Under the pieces are notes generated by a model that saw only the letters and a program-made list of their open reading frames with translations, was not told the DNA's origin and ran no database searches. Both the position numbers and the translations under genes were made by a program. This document shows, piece after piece, positions 1-9,040 of a stretch of DNA of 64,000 nucleotides; the stretch's first letter is position 1; the number at the start of each line of letters is the position of its first letter. Source of the DNA: Micromonospora sp. WMMD980 (lineage in GTDB: Bacteria; Actinomycetota; Actinomycetes; Mycobacteriales; Micromonosporaceae). Where the stretch lies: positions 3,782,001 to 3,846,000 of the forward strand of contig NZ_JARUBE010000003.1 of the NCBI RefSeq assembly GCF_029626035.1, read 5' to 3'.

Positions 1-97
1 GTAGAAAGTGGCAGCTGATGACACTTCGGGCGCGGGCGGTGACGACGCCGAGTCCGACACGGATGGATTGCGGTTCATGCGGAGCACAGGCCAGCCA

Positions 98-3000
98 TCA
101 GTCCGTGATCGCAGACACAGCTTGGACCTCGGCGGCGTTCAAAGCCCCCTGCCATACCTGAACTCGATCAATGTCCCCGCTGAAGTAATCGGCCGGTCCT
201 CCCCACTTTCCTCGTCCGACCGCCAGCACGCCGACCCCATGCCACGGCACGAAGGAGAAGGCGCTCTGCTTCACCAGGACTCCATTCACGTACAAACTCA
301 TCGCCTTCGTGGTGACGTCCTGCACGGCCACGAGATGTGTCCACTGATTTACCAGACAGTCAGTGCCGATGACATAGAACGCAGAGGAGGAGGTCGCATC
401 TGCGGACCGAGTCATGACCGACCACTTCGACCCCGACGCGTCGGTACGACAGCTGAGGAATGAACTTGAGACGTTCAGCCCGTCCTGCGCGATGACCGTT
501 CGCGCACCGTTACCTCCCGCGAAGCGCACCCATGCCGACACCGTGTATGACTGGTCTGTGCGCAGCACCGGAACGCTCGTCTGCGCGTTGCCCGAGATAC
601 CGTCGAAACGCAGGGCCGTTGACCCGTTGAAACTGTCCGGAACCCAGTCCGAAGCCGGCGCGGGCTTAAGGTTCAGCGCATTTCGGTAGTCGGAGGAGTC
701 TCCCGCCTCGCGGGGTTCGTCCTGGTCATCGCCGTCCATCTCCCATTGGCCGACGCGCACTGGCGCGACGATCTCGGCGAGGTCTGTCTCCGGGTCGATG
801 ACCCGGTCCCACACTCGAACCTCACTGATCGCCCCGTTGACCCATCCGACGGGCGTGCCGTTGCGCCCCACCCCGATCGACAAGGGCCCCGTCGACGCCC
901 ACGCAGGAGCGCTGGTCGAACCGGAGCCTTTACGCACCCCGTTCACGTACAGCGCGAGCTGGCTAGTGGACCCGGCGTCGTAGACACCCGTCAGGTGAAC
1001 CCACACTCCCACCTGCACAGGATCTGTAGCGCACGCGGGAGACGGCGTGGAAGCCGCGTTGGCCGAATCTGAGACGTAGCTGACGAAGCACCAACGCTGC
1101 TTGGTTGGGTAGTACTGGAGCTCGAACGGGCTCTTGTTGGCACCGACCTGCGCCATGACCACGCCACCGACGGCGTCGGCGCGAACCCATGCCGCGAAGG
1201 AGAAGCTACGGCTGGTGTTAATGACGGGGCCGGCCGTCACGGCCTGGTCGTTGCCGTCGAACTTGACCGCCCAGTCCTTACCGCTCCTGCGGCTCGTACC
1301 CAGGACTCGGGAGTCCGTCCAGGCCGGGGACGGACTCATGGTGGCCACCGCACCACCGGCCACCTTGTTGGTCAGAGTGAGGCCCGAGCCGTCGTCGACC
1401 GCCCAGTGCGCGACCGGCGCGGACGGGTCGCTGGCCAAGAACGTGTAGTCGTAGGGAGCGGACGAGTTGCCGGCCTGGTCCCGGCTGCGCACGGTCAGCA
1501 CGTTCTCCAACCGCGTCGTCGGAGTCACCCAGGCGGTGGCGGGACCTCCGAGCCCGGTGGCACGCACGACCACCTCCGGGCCGCCGTTCACCTGGTAGAC
1601 GTAGTCGTACACGTCAGAGGCGCCGTTGGCGGCGAAGGTGAAGCTGCCGGAGTAGCCGACCGCACCGTGCGGATCCTGGTTGGCGCCCAGCGGCGGGGAC
1701 TCCAGATAGAGCCCGTCCGCGGCCGTGACGGTCGGGGTAGAGGCCGGCGCGGAGTAGTCGATGGAGAACTCGCACCACGGTGACGCGGTCACCGACGCCC
1801 CACCGAGGGTGTCCTTGGTCTGCACCTGCCACCGGTAGAGCTCGCCGTTGACCGTCTTCGTGGTCAACTGCAACTCCGCCTTGGCCCCGGGCGCGACCCC
1901 GGAGTCGGTCCTCGGCCACCCGGACACGTTCGTCCAGGTGCTGCCGGCCAGCTTCTGGAGCGTGAAGACGCCGGAGAGGCTGCCGCCGCCGCTGCCGTCC
2001 GGGTCGCTCACCGTCGCCTTCAGCCACGGGAAGTCCGAACGCACCGCGGGTCGGGACGCACCTGTCACGCAGGGCTGAGCCGGCGCGGTGTAGCCGGCGT
2101 GGGTCGACAGCTGCGCCGCGGTCGGGGTGTTCGGGTTGGTGTTGTACTCGATCGTCAGCTTGGTCTGCACCGGGTCGAACTTCTTCCACCAGTTGCTCGT
2201 CGACTCCGAGGATCCGTCGGACTGCCGGGTCGACAGCGCCAGCGTGTAGATGTCCTGGCCGCGGTTGGCGCTGATGTCGGTGATGACGTTCTGGCTGGAG
2301 AACTCCATCGGCTTGTCCGGCTGCGGGTCGTCGGAGCAGCCCGCGCCCCCCGACGGCTTGTGCGCGTGCGCCGACCGTTCCTCCAGCCACTTCGAGAAGC
2401 TCGGCCCGGACCAGGTCTGCTTGCCGGTGGTCGCCATGTCGGCCGTACGCCAAAGGTTCACCGGCGTGTTGCCGCAGTCCCACGAGTGCGTCATCTCGGT
2501 CAGGAACTTGGCGTCGCGGATCGTCTTGCCGGACAACGAGGTCAGCTTGAACGAGAAGTAGGACCGGTAGGTACCGGATCCCTCAGGGTCCTTCCCGACC
2601 CGGGCCACACCGTCGTTGCGGGTCGCGTCGTTGGTGCTCGAGTAGCCCCACCGGGTCTTCTCGATCGTGCTCCACGGGTCGATGACCACCGGGTACACGG
2701 TGCTCTTGCCACGCAGCAGCGATCGGTCCGGGCGGATCACCAGATCCTCATCCTGGACCCCGGTCGGGATCTCCGCCTTGCGCGCCCGGTCCGGCACCAC
2801 CCGCAGTGCCGCACGCCGGTCCTGCACCGCGAAGGCGTTCGCCGCCCGGCCCGTGGCGCCCTTGGCGGGCGCGGCCACCCCGGCCGAGTCCCACATCAGC
2901 GCACCCCCGGCGGACAGCACGGACCGTCCGCTGCGGTCGGCGACCTCGAACCCGCCGCCGACACGGGACCGCTTGGTGAGGGAGCCGGTGGTACGCAGCG

Positions 3001-3643
3001 CGAACCGCAGCTCGTCCAACGCCGGGTTCGCCGCCGCCTGCGCAGACTTCACCACCAGCGCCCAGGTGAACCCGTCACGCAGCGCCCGCAGTCGCAGGTC
3101 CACCTCCGGCAGCAACGAGGCGTACACGGCGGTGTCGCCGTCGAGCGTCGGAGCCGGCAGCTCTCCCGGCCAGGACAGCGACACCTGCCCCTCAGCCAGC
3201 GGCATCCGGATCGTCGGGCCGCTCCCACCGGAGGTGAACGTCACGTCCGTCAGCGTCGCTACCGGCGCCACCGACCCATCGGCGCGTCGTTCGAGCCGGG
3301 TGTCGATCTTCCGCCAGGGGCCGCCGTCGCGACCCCTGGTCCACTGCGGCTCCGCGTACGACTCCAGCACCAGGGTGCCCCGCGGGGTCGCCAACACGCG
3401 TGAGTCCTCGGTCTTGAGGCTGGTCACCTCCACCGGTGCCTTGAGCTTTCCGGCCTGCGCCAAGGCATCGACCTCGTTGAGCGCCGGCGCCTCCGGGGCG
3501 GCCGTCGGCGGGGCGGCCGCCGGTTCCGCCTCGGCCGGCGACGGCATCGCAGTCGGACCGGCGACGGCCACCAGAGCCAGCGCGACGGCCGACGCGGCGA
3601 GGCCGCGACGGCGCCGCTCGGGGACGATTCCAGGTCTTGTCAC
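98..3643 (-). CDS. Secreted DNRLRE / double LamG domain protein
   Basis: A large exported protein of about 1181 aa, probably binding glycans or wall material; no enzymatic motif was seen. I chose the GTG at 3643 because a GAGGAG ribosome site lies 7 nt upstream; the ATG at 3658 has none. An Arg-rich n-region, a hydrophobic Ala/Val/Leu core and an Ala-rich tail form a signal peptide over roughly the first 40 residues. A DNRLRE-type beta domain lies around residues 325-500 (note the HSWDCGNTPVNLW segment), followed by an Ig-like stretch and two tandem LamG/concanavalin-like domains to the C-terminus (each with an FSFAAWVR or YTVSAWVR strand and an LYVNGV strand). Such proteins often precede RHS/YD-repeat genes in actinomycetes; the next gene would lie to the left of the window. 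Function is inferred from domains only. Confidence 0.85.
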   Translation of the reverse strand: MTRPGIVPERRRRGLAASAVALALVAVAGPTAMPSPAEAEPAAAPPTAAPEAPALNEVDALAQAGKLKAPVEVTSLKTEDSRVLATPRGTLVLESYAEPQWTRGRDGGPWRKIDTRLERRADGSVAPVATLTDVTFTSGGSGPTIRMPLAEGQVSLSWPGELPAPTLDGDTAVYASLLPEVDLRLRALRDGFTWALVVKSAQAAANPALDELRFALRTTGSLTKRSRVGGGFEVADRSGRSVLSAGGALMWDSAGVAAPAKGATGRAANAFAVQDRRAALRVVPDRARKAEIPTGVQDEDLVIRPDRSLLRGKSTVYPVVIDPWSTIEKTRWGYSSTNDATRNDGVARVGKDPEGSGTYRSYFSFKLTSLSGKTIRDAKFLTEMTHSWDCGNTPVNLWRTADMATTGKQTWSGPSFSKWLEERSAHAHKPSGGAGCSDDPQPDKPMEFSSQNVITDISANRGQDIYTLALSTRQSDGSSESTSNWWKKFDPVQTKLTIEYNTNPNTPTAAQLSTHAGYTAPAQPCVTGASRPAVRSDFPWLKATVSDPDGSGGGSLSGVFTLQKLAGSTWTNVSGWPRTDSGVAPGAKAELQLTTKTVNGELYRWQVQTKDTLGGASVTASPWCEFSIDYSAPASTPTVTAADGLYLESPPLGANQDPHGAVGYSGSFTFAANGASDVYDYVYQVNGGPEVVVRATGLGGPATAWVTPTTRLENVLTVRSRDQAGNSSAPYDYTFLASDPSAPVAHWAVDDGSGLTLTNKVAGGAVATMSPSPAWTDSRVLGTSRRSGKDWAVKFDGNDQAVTAGPVINTSRSFSFAAWVRADAVGGVVMAQVGANKSPFELQYYPTKQRWCFVSYVSDSANAASTPSPACATDPVQVGVWVHLTGVYDAGSTSQLALYVNGVRKGSGSTSAPAWASTGPLSIGVGRNGTPVGWVNGAISEVRVWDRVIDPETDLAEIVAPVRVGQWEMDGDDQDEPREAGDSSDYRNALNLKPAPASDWVPDSFNGSTALRFDGISGNAQTSVPVLRTDQSYTVSAWVRFAGGNGARTVIAQDGLNVSSSFLSCRTDASGSKWSVMTRSADATSSSAFYVIGTDCLVNQWTHLVAVQDVTTKAMSLYVNGVLVKQSAFSFVPWHGVGVLAVGRGKWGGPADYFSGDIDRVQVWQGALNAAEVQAVSAITD

Positions 3644-4152
3644 CAGAGCACTCCTCATTGCGCGTGTGTGTGCACACCGAAAAACCCCGCGGTGCGCGGA
3701 GAAAAGTGAGTGAGGATCAATCAGGTACGGCAGGGGCGGAGACGCCCGACACCGAGCCGACGGTCAGGTCTTGTCGACATGCGTGGATCACCACGGCGGA
3801 GAGGTGATCAGCAGTCGCACCGCGGGTTCGTCGATGAGGGTGCGGCCGTCGTCGTTCCGGCACCGCACCAATGCGTCGCTAACGCCCTGCGCAGGTTCAC
3901 CCGAGCCCCCGTTCAGTACCTGTCGGCGACGTGACAGTAAAGAACGTCAACTTCCGGTGTAAAGAGGCGTCACAACTGGTAGCCACAAACCGCCCATGTG
4001 GTCCCGAGAGCGGCGGTGCCGTCACCGTCCGCCATCGCACTGGGCGTAGCACATCGGCAGCATGATCGTGTTTCCGTCCACAATCGGCCCTCATCCACAG
4101 GCCGATCCCACAGGCCACCCACGATCGCCCCGTGGCTCGCATCCTGACCGGC
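3644..4152. other. Intergenic region with a 22-bp-spaced direct repeat
   Basis: About 500 nt between the divergent LamG and yraN genes with no convincing CDS. It holds a direct repeat of the form GTAAAGA(A/GG)CGTCA at 3937 and 3959, two helical turns apart, which could be an operator for the leftward LamG gene. The rest is unremarkable GC-rich sequence. Confidence 0.4.
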
Positions 4153-4512
4153 ATGACGAACCGGAACCAGGCCGTCGGCGCGTACGGCGAGCGGTGCGCG
4201 CTGCGGCACCTGATCGAGACCGGGCTACGCCCCGTCGCCCGCAACTGGCGCTGTCCCGACGGGGAGATCGACATCATCGCCTGGGAGGGGCCGGTGCTCG
4301 CCTTCTGTGAGGTGAAGACCCGGCGCACCGACCGGTACGGCTCCCCCGCCGAGGCCGTGGTCCGGTCGAAGGCCCGCCGGCTGCGCGGCCTGGCCGCCCG
4401 GTGGCTCGCCGAGACCGGCACCACCGCCGACGAGGTCCGCTTCGACGTGCTCTCGGTCCGGCTGCCGGCCACCGGCCACGCCCGCGTCGAGCACCTCCGG
4501 GGCGCGTTCTGA
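4153..4512 (+). CDS. yraN: YraN family (UPF0102) nuclease-fold protein
   Basis: A 119-aa member of the UPF0102/YraN family, which has a restriction-endonuclease-like fold; its biological role is not established. The family hallmarks are visible: the N-terminal GAYGE segment, then N-W-R-C-x-D-GEIDIIA and the EVKTR strand, which supply the D-E-K catalytic-type residues. I prefer the ATG at 4153 because family members usually start MTNxxxxxGxxGE; an in-frame GTG at 4132 would add 7 residues. The gene ends one base before yifB, forming the common actinobacterial yraN-yifB-dprA cluster. Confidence 0.9.
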   Translation: MTNRNQAVGAYGERCALRHLIETGLRPVARNWRCPDGEIDIIAWEGPVLAFCEVKTRRTDRYGSPAEAVVRSKARRLRGLAARWLAETGTTADEVRFDVLSVRLPATGHARVEHLRGAF

Positions 4513-4513
4513 C

Positions 4514-6034
4514 ATGGGATACGCCAAGGTCCTGAGCGTCGGCCTGGCCGGGGTGGCCGGGCACGTGGTCGAGGTCGAGGCCGACCTCGCCCCCGGCCTG
4601 CCCGCCGTGGTCATCTCCGGCCTGCCCGACACCGCGCTGCACGAGGCCCGCGACCGGGTCCGCGCGGCCATCGTCAACTCCGGGCAGAAGTGGCCCAACC
4701 GGCGGATCACCCTCAACCTGCTTCCGGCCACCCTGCCCAAGTACGGCTCCGCGTTCGACCTCGCCATCGCCGTGGCCGTGCTCGCCGGCTCGGGCGAACT
4801 GCCACCGGTGGCCCTCGACGCCACGGTCATCCTGGGCGAACTCGGCCTCGACGGCACCGTCCGGCCGGTCCGCGGCACCCTGCCCATGGTGGCCGCCGCC
4901 GCCCGGGCCGGATACCCGCGGGTGGTGGTGCCCGCCGGCAACGCCGCCGAGGCCGCGGTCATCCCCGGCGTACGGGTCCGCGCCGTCGACACCCTGCACC
5001 GGCTCGTCGCCCACGTCCGCGACGGCGTACCCCTGCTCGTCCCGCCCGCGCCGTCCCCGGCCGGCGCCCCTACCGGCCCCGACCTCAGCGACGTCGCCGG
5101 GCAGCCACTCGGCCGCCGAGCCCTGGAGATCGCCGCCGCCGGTGGCCACCACCTCGCGCTGCTCGGCCCGCCCGGCGCCGGCAAGACGATGCTCGCCGAG
5201 CGCCTGCCGTCGATCCTGCCCGAGCTGGACGACGAGGCGGCCCTGGAGGTGACCGCGCTGCACTCGATCGCCGGCCTGCTGCCGCCCGACGGCGGCCTGT
5301 TGCGCCGGCCGCCGTTCCAGGCGCCGCACCACACCGCGACGGTGCCGGCGCTGGTCGGTGGCGGTTCCGGGCTGGCCCGCCCCGGCGCGGTGTCGCTGGC
5401 CCACCGGGGCGTGCTCTTCCTCGACGAGACGCCCGAGTTCGGCAAGGGCGCGCTGGAGGCGTTGCGCCAGCCGCTGGAGAGCGGCCGGGTCCGGGTCGCC
5501 CGGACCCGGGGCGCCACCGAATACCCGGCGCGCAGCCAACTGGTGCTGGCCGCCAACCCGTGCCCCTGCGCGAAGCCGTCCGGCGACGTCGACTGCGAGT
5601 GCACCCCGCAGGCCCGGCGGCGCTACCTGGGGCGGCTGTCGGGTCCCCTGCTCGACCGGGTCGACGTGCAGGTGGGTCTGATGCCGGTGCGCGCGGCCGA
5701 ACTGTTGCAGACGGGCACGCCGCACGAGTCCTCGGCCGCCGTGGCCGCCCGGGTCGTCGAGGCGCGCCGCGCCGCGGCCGACCGCTGGGCCGCCGTCGGG
5801 CACCGGGTGAACGCCGACGTCCCCGGCCCGCACCTGCGGCGGCCGCCGTGGCACCTGCCGGCGGGGGTCACCCAGCAGCTACGCCGCCGCCTGGACACCG
5901 GGTCGCTGTCGGCGCGGGGATACGACCGGGTCCTCCGGCTCTCCTGGACCATCGCGGACCTGGACGGGCGGGATCGGCCCGACCACGACGACATCGACGA
6001 GGCGATCCAGCTCAGGACGGGAGTGGGCACGTGA
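4514..6034 (+). CDS. YifB family Mg-chelatase-like AAA+ ATPase (ComM-like)
   Basis: A 506-aa YifB/ComM-type AAA+ ATPase. ComM is a hexameric helicase that promotes branch migration when transformed DNA is integrated. The N-terminal ChlI/Lon-protease-like domain (residues 1-120) is followed by the Mg-chelatase ATPase domain with Walker A GPPGAGKT near residue 217 and Walker B FLDETPEF near 300; a cysteine cluster (C-P-C, D-C-E-C) follows. Full length for the family. It overlaps dprA by 4 nt (GTGA), so the two are translationally coupled, consistent with a shared role in DNA uptake or recombination. Confidence 0.93.
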   Translation: MGYAKVLSVGLAGVAGHVVEVEADLAPGLPAVVISGLPDTALHEARDRVRAAIVNSGQKWPNRRITLNLLPATLPKYGSAFDLAIAVAVLAGSGELPPVALDATVILGELGLDGTVRPVRGTLPMVAAAARAGYPRVVVPAGNAAEAAVIPGVRVRAVDTLHRLVAHVRDGVPLLVPPAPSPAGAPTGPDLSDVAGQPLGRRALEIAAAGGHHLALLGPPGAGKTMLAERLPSILPELDDEAALEVTALHSIAGLLPPDGGLLRRPPFQAPHHTATVPALVGGGSGLARPGAVSLAHRGVLFLDETPEFGKGALEALRQPLESGRVRVARTRGATEYPARSQLVLAANPCPCAKPSGDVDCECTPQARRRYLGRLSGPLLDRVDVQVGLMPVRAAELLQTGTPHESSAAVAARVVEARRAAADRWAAVGHRVNADVPGPHLRRPPWHLPAGVTQQLRRRLDTGSLSARGYDRVLRLSWTIADLDGRDRPDHDDIDEAIQLRTGVGT

Positions 6035-7206
6035 GCGCCGACGAGAGACTGGCCCGGGTCGCGCTGACCTGGCTCGCCGAGCCGGGCACCCGGTCGGTTC
6101 ACGAGCTGGTCCGCCGGCTCGGCCCGGTGGCCGCCCTCGACCTGCTCCTGGCCGGGGGCGCACCGGAGCGAACGCTCCGGGCGGCGGTCACCGCCCGCAC
6201 GGCCGTCGGCGACGCCCGCGCGGTGGCGGCGGAGGCGTTGGCACGGGGGGATAGACTCGGCGCGCGGCTGGTCGTGCCGGGGGACGACGAGTGGCCGCCG
6301 CAGGTCGCCCAGCTCCGCAATCTGATGCTGCCCGACGCCGCCCGGCGGGTCGACGTGGAGACCGACCCGCCGCTCTGCTTCTGGGTACGCGGCCCCTGGC
6401 CGCTGGGCGAGACACTGGACCGCTCGGTGGCCGTGGTCGGCTCACGGGCGGCCACCCCCTACGGCTCGCACGTCGCCACCGAGCTGGGCTACGGCCTGGC
6501 CGACCGGGAGTGGACGGTGGTCTCCGGCGGGGCGTTCGGCATCGACTCGGCGGCGCACCGCGGGGCGTTGACCGCGGGCGGGCGCACCGTCGCGGTGCTG
6601 GCGTGTGGCCTGGACCGCCCCTACCCGATGGGCAACGCCGCGCTGTTCGACCGGATCGCGGAGACCGGCCTGCTGGTGAGCGAGTGGATGCCCGGCGCCG
6701 AGCCGCTGCGGCCACGGTTCCTGATCCGCAACCGGGTCATCGCCGCGGCGACCAGGGGCACGGTGCTGGTCGAGGCGGCCGCCCGCAGCGGCGCCACCCA
6801 GACCCTCAACCGGGCGCTCGGCCTGGCCCGGCCGGCGATGGTGGTGCCCGGCCCGGTGACCTCGGCCATGTCGGTGGGCGGGCACGAGGTGCTCCGGGAG
6901 AGGCCGCGCTCCCGGTTGGTCGCCGGCGTCGCGCACGTGCTGGAGGAGGTCGGCCGGATCGGCGCCGACCTGGCGCCGCTCGCGCGGGCGCCGGAGCACC
7001 CGCGGGACGGGCTCGACGACGACGCCACCCAGGTGTTGGAGGCGTTGCCCCGCCGCCGACCGATCGACCTGGAGAGCGTCGCGGCACGGGCCGGGCTGGA
7101 CCTGCGCACCGCGATGCGGAAATTGTCTCTGCTGGAGGAGTTGGCCATGGTGGTGCGCCGGGACGGCGGCTACGCGCTCGCGCCGCCCGCGGGGGGCGAC
7201 GGATGA
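6031..7206 (+). CDS. dprA: DNA-processing protein DprA
   Basis: A 391-aa DprA/Smf protein, which loads RecA on incoming single-stranded DNA. The Rossmann-like core is clear: AVVGSRAATPYG, SGGAFGIDSAAHRGAL and NRVIAA motifs in residues 130-260, with a C-terminal winged-helix domain (residues about 325-385). The GTG start overlaps the yifB stop by 4 nt. The same frame stays open far upstream, but that part lies opposite yifB coding phase and is spurious. Confidence 0.93.
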   Translation: MSADERLARVALTWLAEPGTRSVHELVRRLGPVAALDLLLAGGAPERTLRAAVTARTAVGDARAVAAEALARGDRLGARLVVPGDDEWPPQVAQLRNLMLPDAARRVDVETDPPLCFWVRGPWPLGETLDRSVAVVGSRAATPYGSHVATELGYGLADREWTVVSGGAFGIDSAAHRGALTAGGRTVAVLACGLDRPYPMGNAALFDRIAETGLLVSEWMPGAEPLRPRFLIRNRVIAAATRGTVLVEAAARSGATQTLNRALGLARPAMVVPGPVTSAMSVGGHEVLRERPRSRLVAGVAHVLEEVGRIGADLAPLARAPEHPRDGLDDDATQVLEALPRRRPIDLESVAARAGLDLRTAMRKLSLLEELAMVVRRDGGYALAPPAGGDG

Positions 7207-7244
7207 GCGCCTCCGGCCGGCAGGTCGGGGCCGACCGGGCCGCG

Positions 7245-7586
7245 TCAGTCGCCCTCGAACCGCAGCTCCACGTCCCGCCCCTCCCGGCAGCGGTGGGCGA
7301 GCCGGGCCAGGCGGCGAATGTGGTCGACCTCCTGCGGCGCCCGGGCCACGTCCAGCAGGCACCGCAGCTCGGTGAGCAGGTGCGGCACCTGTTCGGTGTG
7401 CACGGTCAGCTCGCCGAGGGGTGCGACGCGGTCCAGCATCGGCGTGCGTCCGCCGCCCCGCACCCGCGCGAGCAGGTCGAGCAGCACGTCGTGCCGGTCG
7501 GCCACGACCTCGATCGACACGTATGACAGCCGGCGACGGTCCGCACCGGCGCGCACCCGCCGGTAGAGGACGGCATCCACTCCCAC
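7245..7586 (-). CDS. Conserved hypothetical actinobacterial protein
   Basis: A 113-aa protein that I do not recognise beyond resemblance to small actinobacterial hypotheticals found beside dprA. It is rich in Arg and Leu, predicted mixed alpha/beta, with no signal peptide, membrane segment or metal cluster. It is convergent with dprA (39 nt between the stop codons). Acidic and basic residues alternate in the second half (EVDHIRRLARLAHRCREG), suggesting a helical binding surface. The GC-rich third positions support this strand as coding. Confidence 0.6.
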   Translation of the reverse strand: MGVDAVLYRRVRAGADRRRLSYVSIEVVADRHDVLLDLLARVRGGGRTPMLDRVAPLGELTVHTEQVPHLLTELRCLLDVARAPQEVDHIRRLARLAHRCREGRDVELRFEGD

Positions 7587-7988
7587 GCCCGGTCCCTCCT
7601 CGCACCGGCGTCACCGTCTCGGCGACTCCGCACCGGGCGAGGCGTCGCCGAGGCCGACGCTCACCTCTTTGCGACACGAGTTTCCCCTGTCCAGGGTGCT
7701 TCCTGCCACCCCGCCCGGCGTGCCGGGCGTCGCGGGGACGGCTGCCGGCTCGGGGGCGCCCGTCGGCGTCCGGACGGCGACAGACGCCCTCCGACGCCGG
7801 GAAGCCGCCAACGCGTTCCCGAGTCGGCCGCCCACGGTCCGGACGCGGACGGCGGGCGCGGCCGGACGCGGCCACGGTCCGGCAGTGCCCGTCCGACTCG
7901 CTCCGCCCGTAGTCTGGATCGGTGTCCGACACCAGTTCCCGCCTCCGTCGACGGCGCCACACGCACCTGACTCGGGCGGAGAAGTCCG
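7587..7988. other. Intergenic region upstream of the XerC-type gene
   Basis: About 400 nt of GC-rich sequence between a leftward hypothetical gene and the rightward recombinase. A TAGTCT box at 7911-7916 lies 5 nt before a GTG at 7922 that opens a 24-codon ORF. That ORF ends at 7996, overlapping the recombinase start. Nothing else convincing was seen. Confidence 0.35.
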
Positions 7989-7996
7989 GTGGCTGA
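7922..7996 (+). CDS. Possible leaderless 24-aa upstream ORF
   Basis: A GTG at 7922 follows a TAGTCT -10-like box at 7911-7916, the spacing seen for leaderless actinobacterial mRNAs. The encoded 24-residue peptide is Arg/His rich, and its TGA (7994-7996) overlaps the xerC GTG region, so translation could be coupled to xerC. It may be only a chance ORF. Confidence 0.25.
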   Translation: MSDTSSRLRRRRHTHLTRAEKSGG

Positions 7997-8996
7997 ACGG
8001 CGACGTGGCACCCGGGCCGTCCACGAGGAACTGCCGGCGGCGATGCGCGAGGCGGTGGACGACTTCGCCGACCACCTGTCCCGGGTGCGCAACCGCTCCG
8101 CGCACACCGTCCGGGCCTACGTCACGGATCTCGTCTCCCTGCTGGACCACGCGGTGCGGATGGGCTGCGCCGATTTGGCCGGGCTGGATCTCGCGGTGTT
8201 GCGCAGCTGGTTGGCGAAGCAGCGGACGACGGGGACCGCCCGGACGACCATGGCCCGCCGGGCCGCCGCCGCCCGCACGTTCAGCGCCTGGGCGCACCGG
8301 GCCGGGCGGCTCCCCGCCGACGTCGCCGCGCCGCTGGTCAGCCCGCGGGCCCGCCGGGAACTGCCCACGGTCCTGCGCGCCGACCAGGCCGCCACGCTGA
8401 TGGACGCCCCGGCCCGGCCCACGCCCGACACCGACCGGGCCACGGACGACGACCCGACGACGACACTTCCGGTCGGTGACGAACCGCCCGACGCGGTGCT
8501 GCTGCGGGACCGGCTGCTGCTCGAACTGCTCTACGGCACCGGGGTGCGGATCAGCGAGGCGTGTGGGCTGGACGTCGCGGACGTCGACCAGGCCCGTCGG
8601 GTGGTACGCGTGCTGGGCAAGGGTGGTCGGGAGCGCGCGGTGCCCTACGGCGTGCCGGCGCAACGGGCGCTCGACGCGTGGCTCGACACCGGCCGGCCGG
8701 CCCTGACGGCGCCGGGCTCGGGCCGCGCGCTGCTGCTCGGGGCCCGTGGCGGGCGGCTCAACCCGACCACCGCCCGACGGATCGTGGCCGCCTGGACCGG
8801 TGCGGCCGGGGTTCCTCGGGTGACCCCGCACGGGTTGCGCCACTCGGCCGCCACCCACCTGCTCGAAGGTGGGGCGGATTTGCGCGCCGTCCAGGAGCTG
8901 CTCGGGCACTCGTCGCTGGCCAGCACCCAGATCTACACGCACGTCTCGGTCGAGCGGCTGCGGGCGGCCTACCGGCAGGCGCATCCACGGGCCTGA
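7989..8996 (+). CDS. xerC: Tyrosine recombinase, XerC type
   Basis: A 335-aa tyrosine recombinase, probably the XerC partner that resolves chromosome dimers at dif. The N-terminal SAM-like core-binding domain (about residues 15-105) is followed by the catalytic domain with all active-site residues: Arg in GTGVRISEACGL, Lys in GKGGRERAVP, HxxR in HGLRHSAATHL, the His in LGHSSL and nucleophile Tyr in TQIYTHV. The GTG at 7989 has a GGAGA ribosome site just upstream. An insert of about 30 Asp/Thr-rich residues separates the first helices of the catalytic domain from the LLRDRLLLELLYGTG segment. The dprA-xerC order is typical of actinobacteria. Confidence 0.9.
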   Translation: MAERRRGTRAVHEELPAAMREAVDDFADHLSRVRNRSAHTVRAYVTDLVSLLDHAVRMGCADLAGLDLAVLRSWLAKQRTTGTARTTMARRAAAARTFSAWAHRAGRLPADVAAPLVSPRARRELPTVLRADQAATLMDAPARPTPDTDRATDDDPTTTLPVGDEPPDAVLLRDRLLLELLYGTGVRISEACGLDVADVDQARRVVRVLGKGGRERAVPYGVPAQRALDAWLDTGRPALTAPGSGRALLLGARGGRLNPTTARRIVAAWTGAAGVPRVTPHGLRHSAATHLLEGGADLRAVQELLGHSSLASTQIYTHVSVERLRAAYRQAHPRA

Positions 8997-9028
8997 CCGA
9001 TGCGTCCAGGTGATGATCCACGACGGGC

Positions 9029-9034
9029 TAGGAT
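9029..9034 (+). promoter_or_regulatory. -10 box of a leaderless promoter
   Basis: TAGGAT lies exactly 6 nt upstream of the ATG at 9041, so transcription would start at or next to the start codon. No clear -35 was identified. Confidence 0.45.
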
Positions 9035-9040
9035 CGATGG

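Noticed and set aside
4690..6030. Upstream extension of the dprA reading frame
   Set aside because: It overlaps yifB in another frame, is extremely Arg/Pro rich, and the GTG at 6031 gives a full-length DprA.
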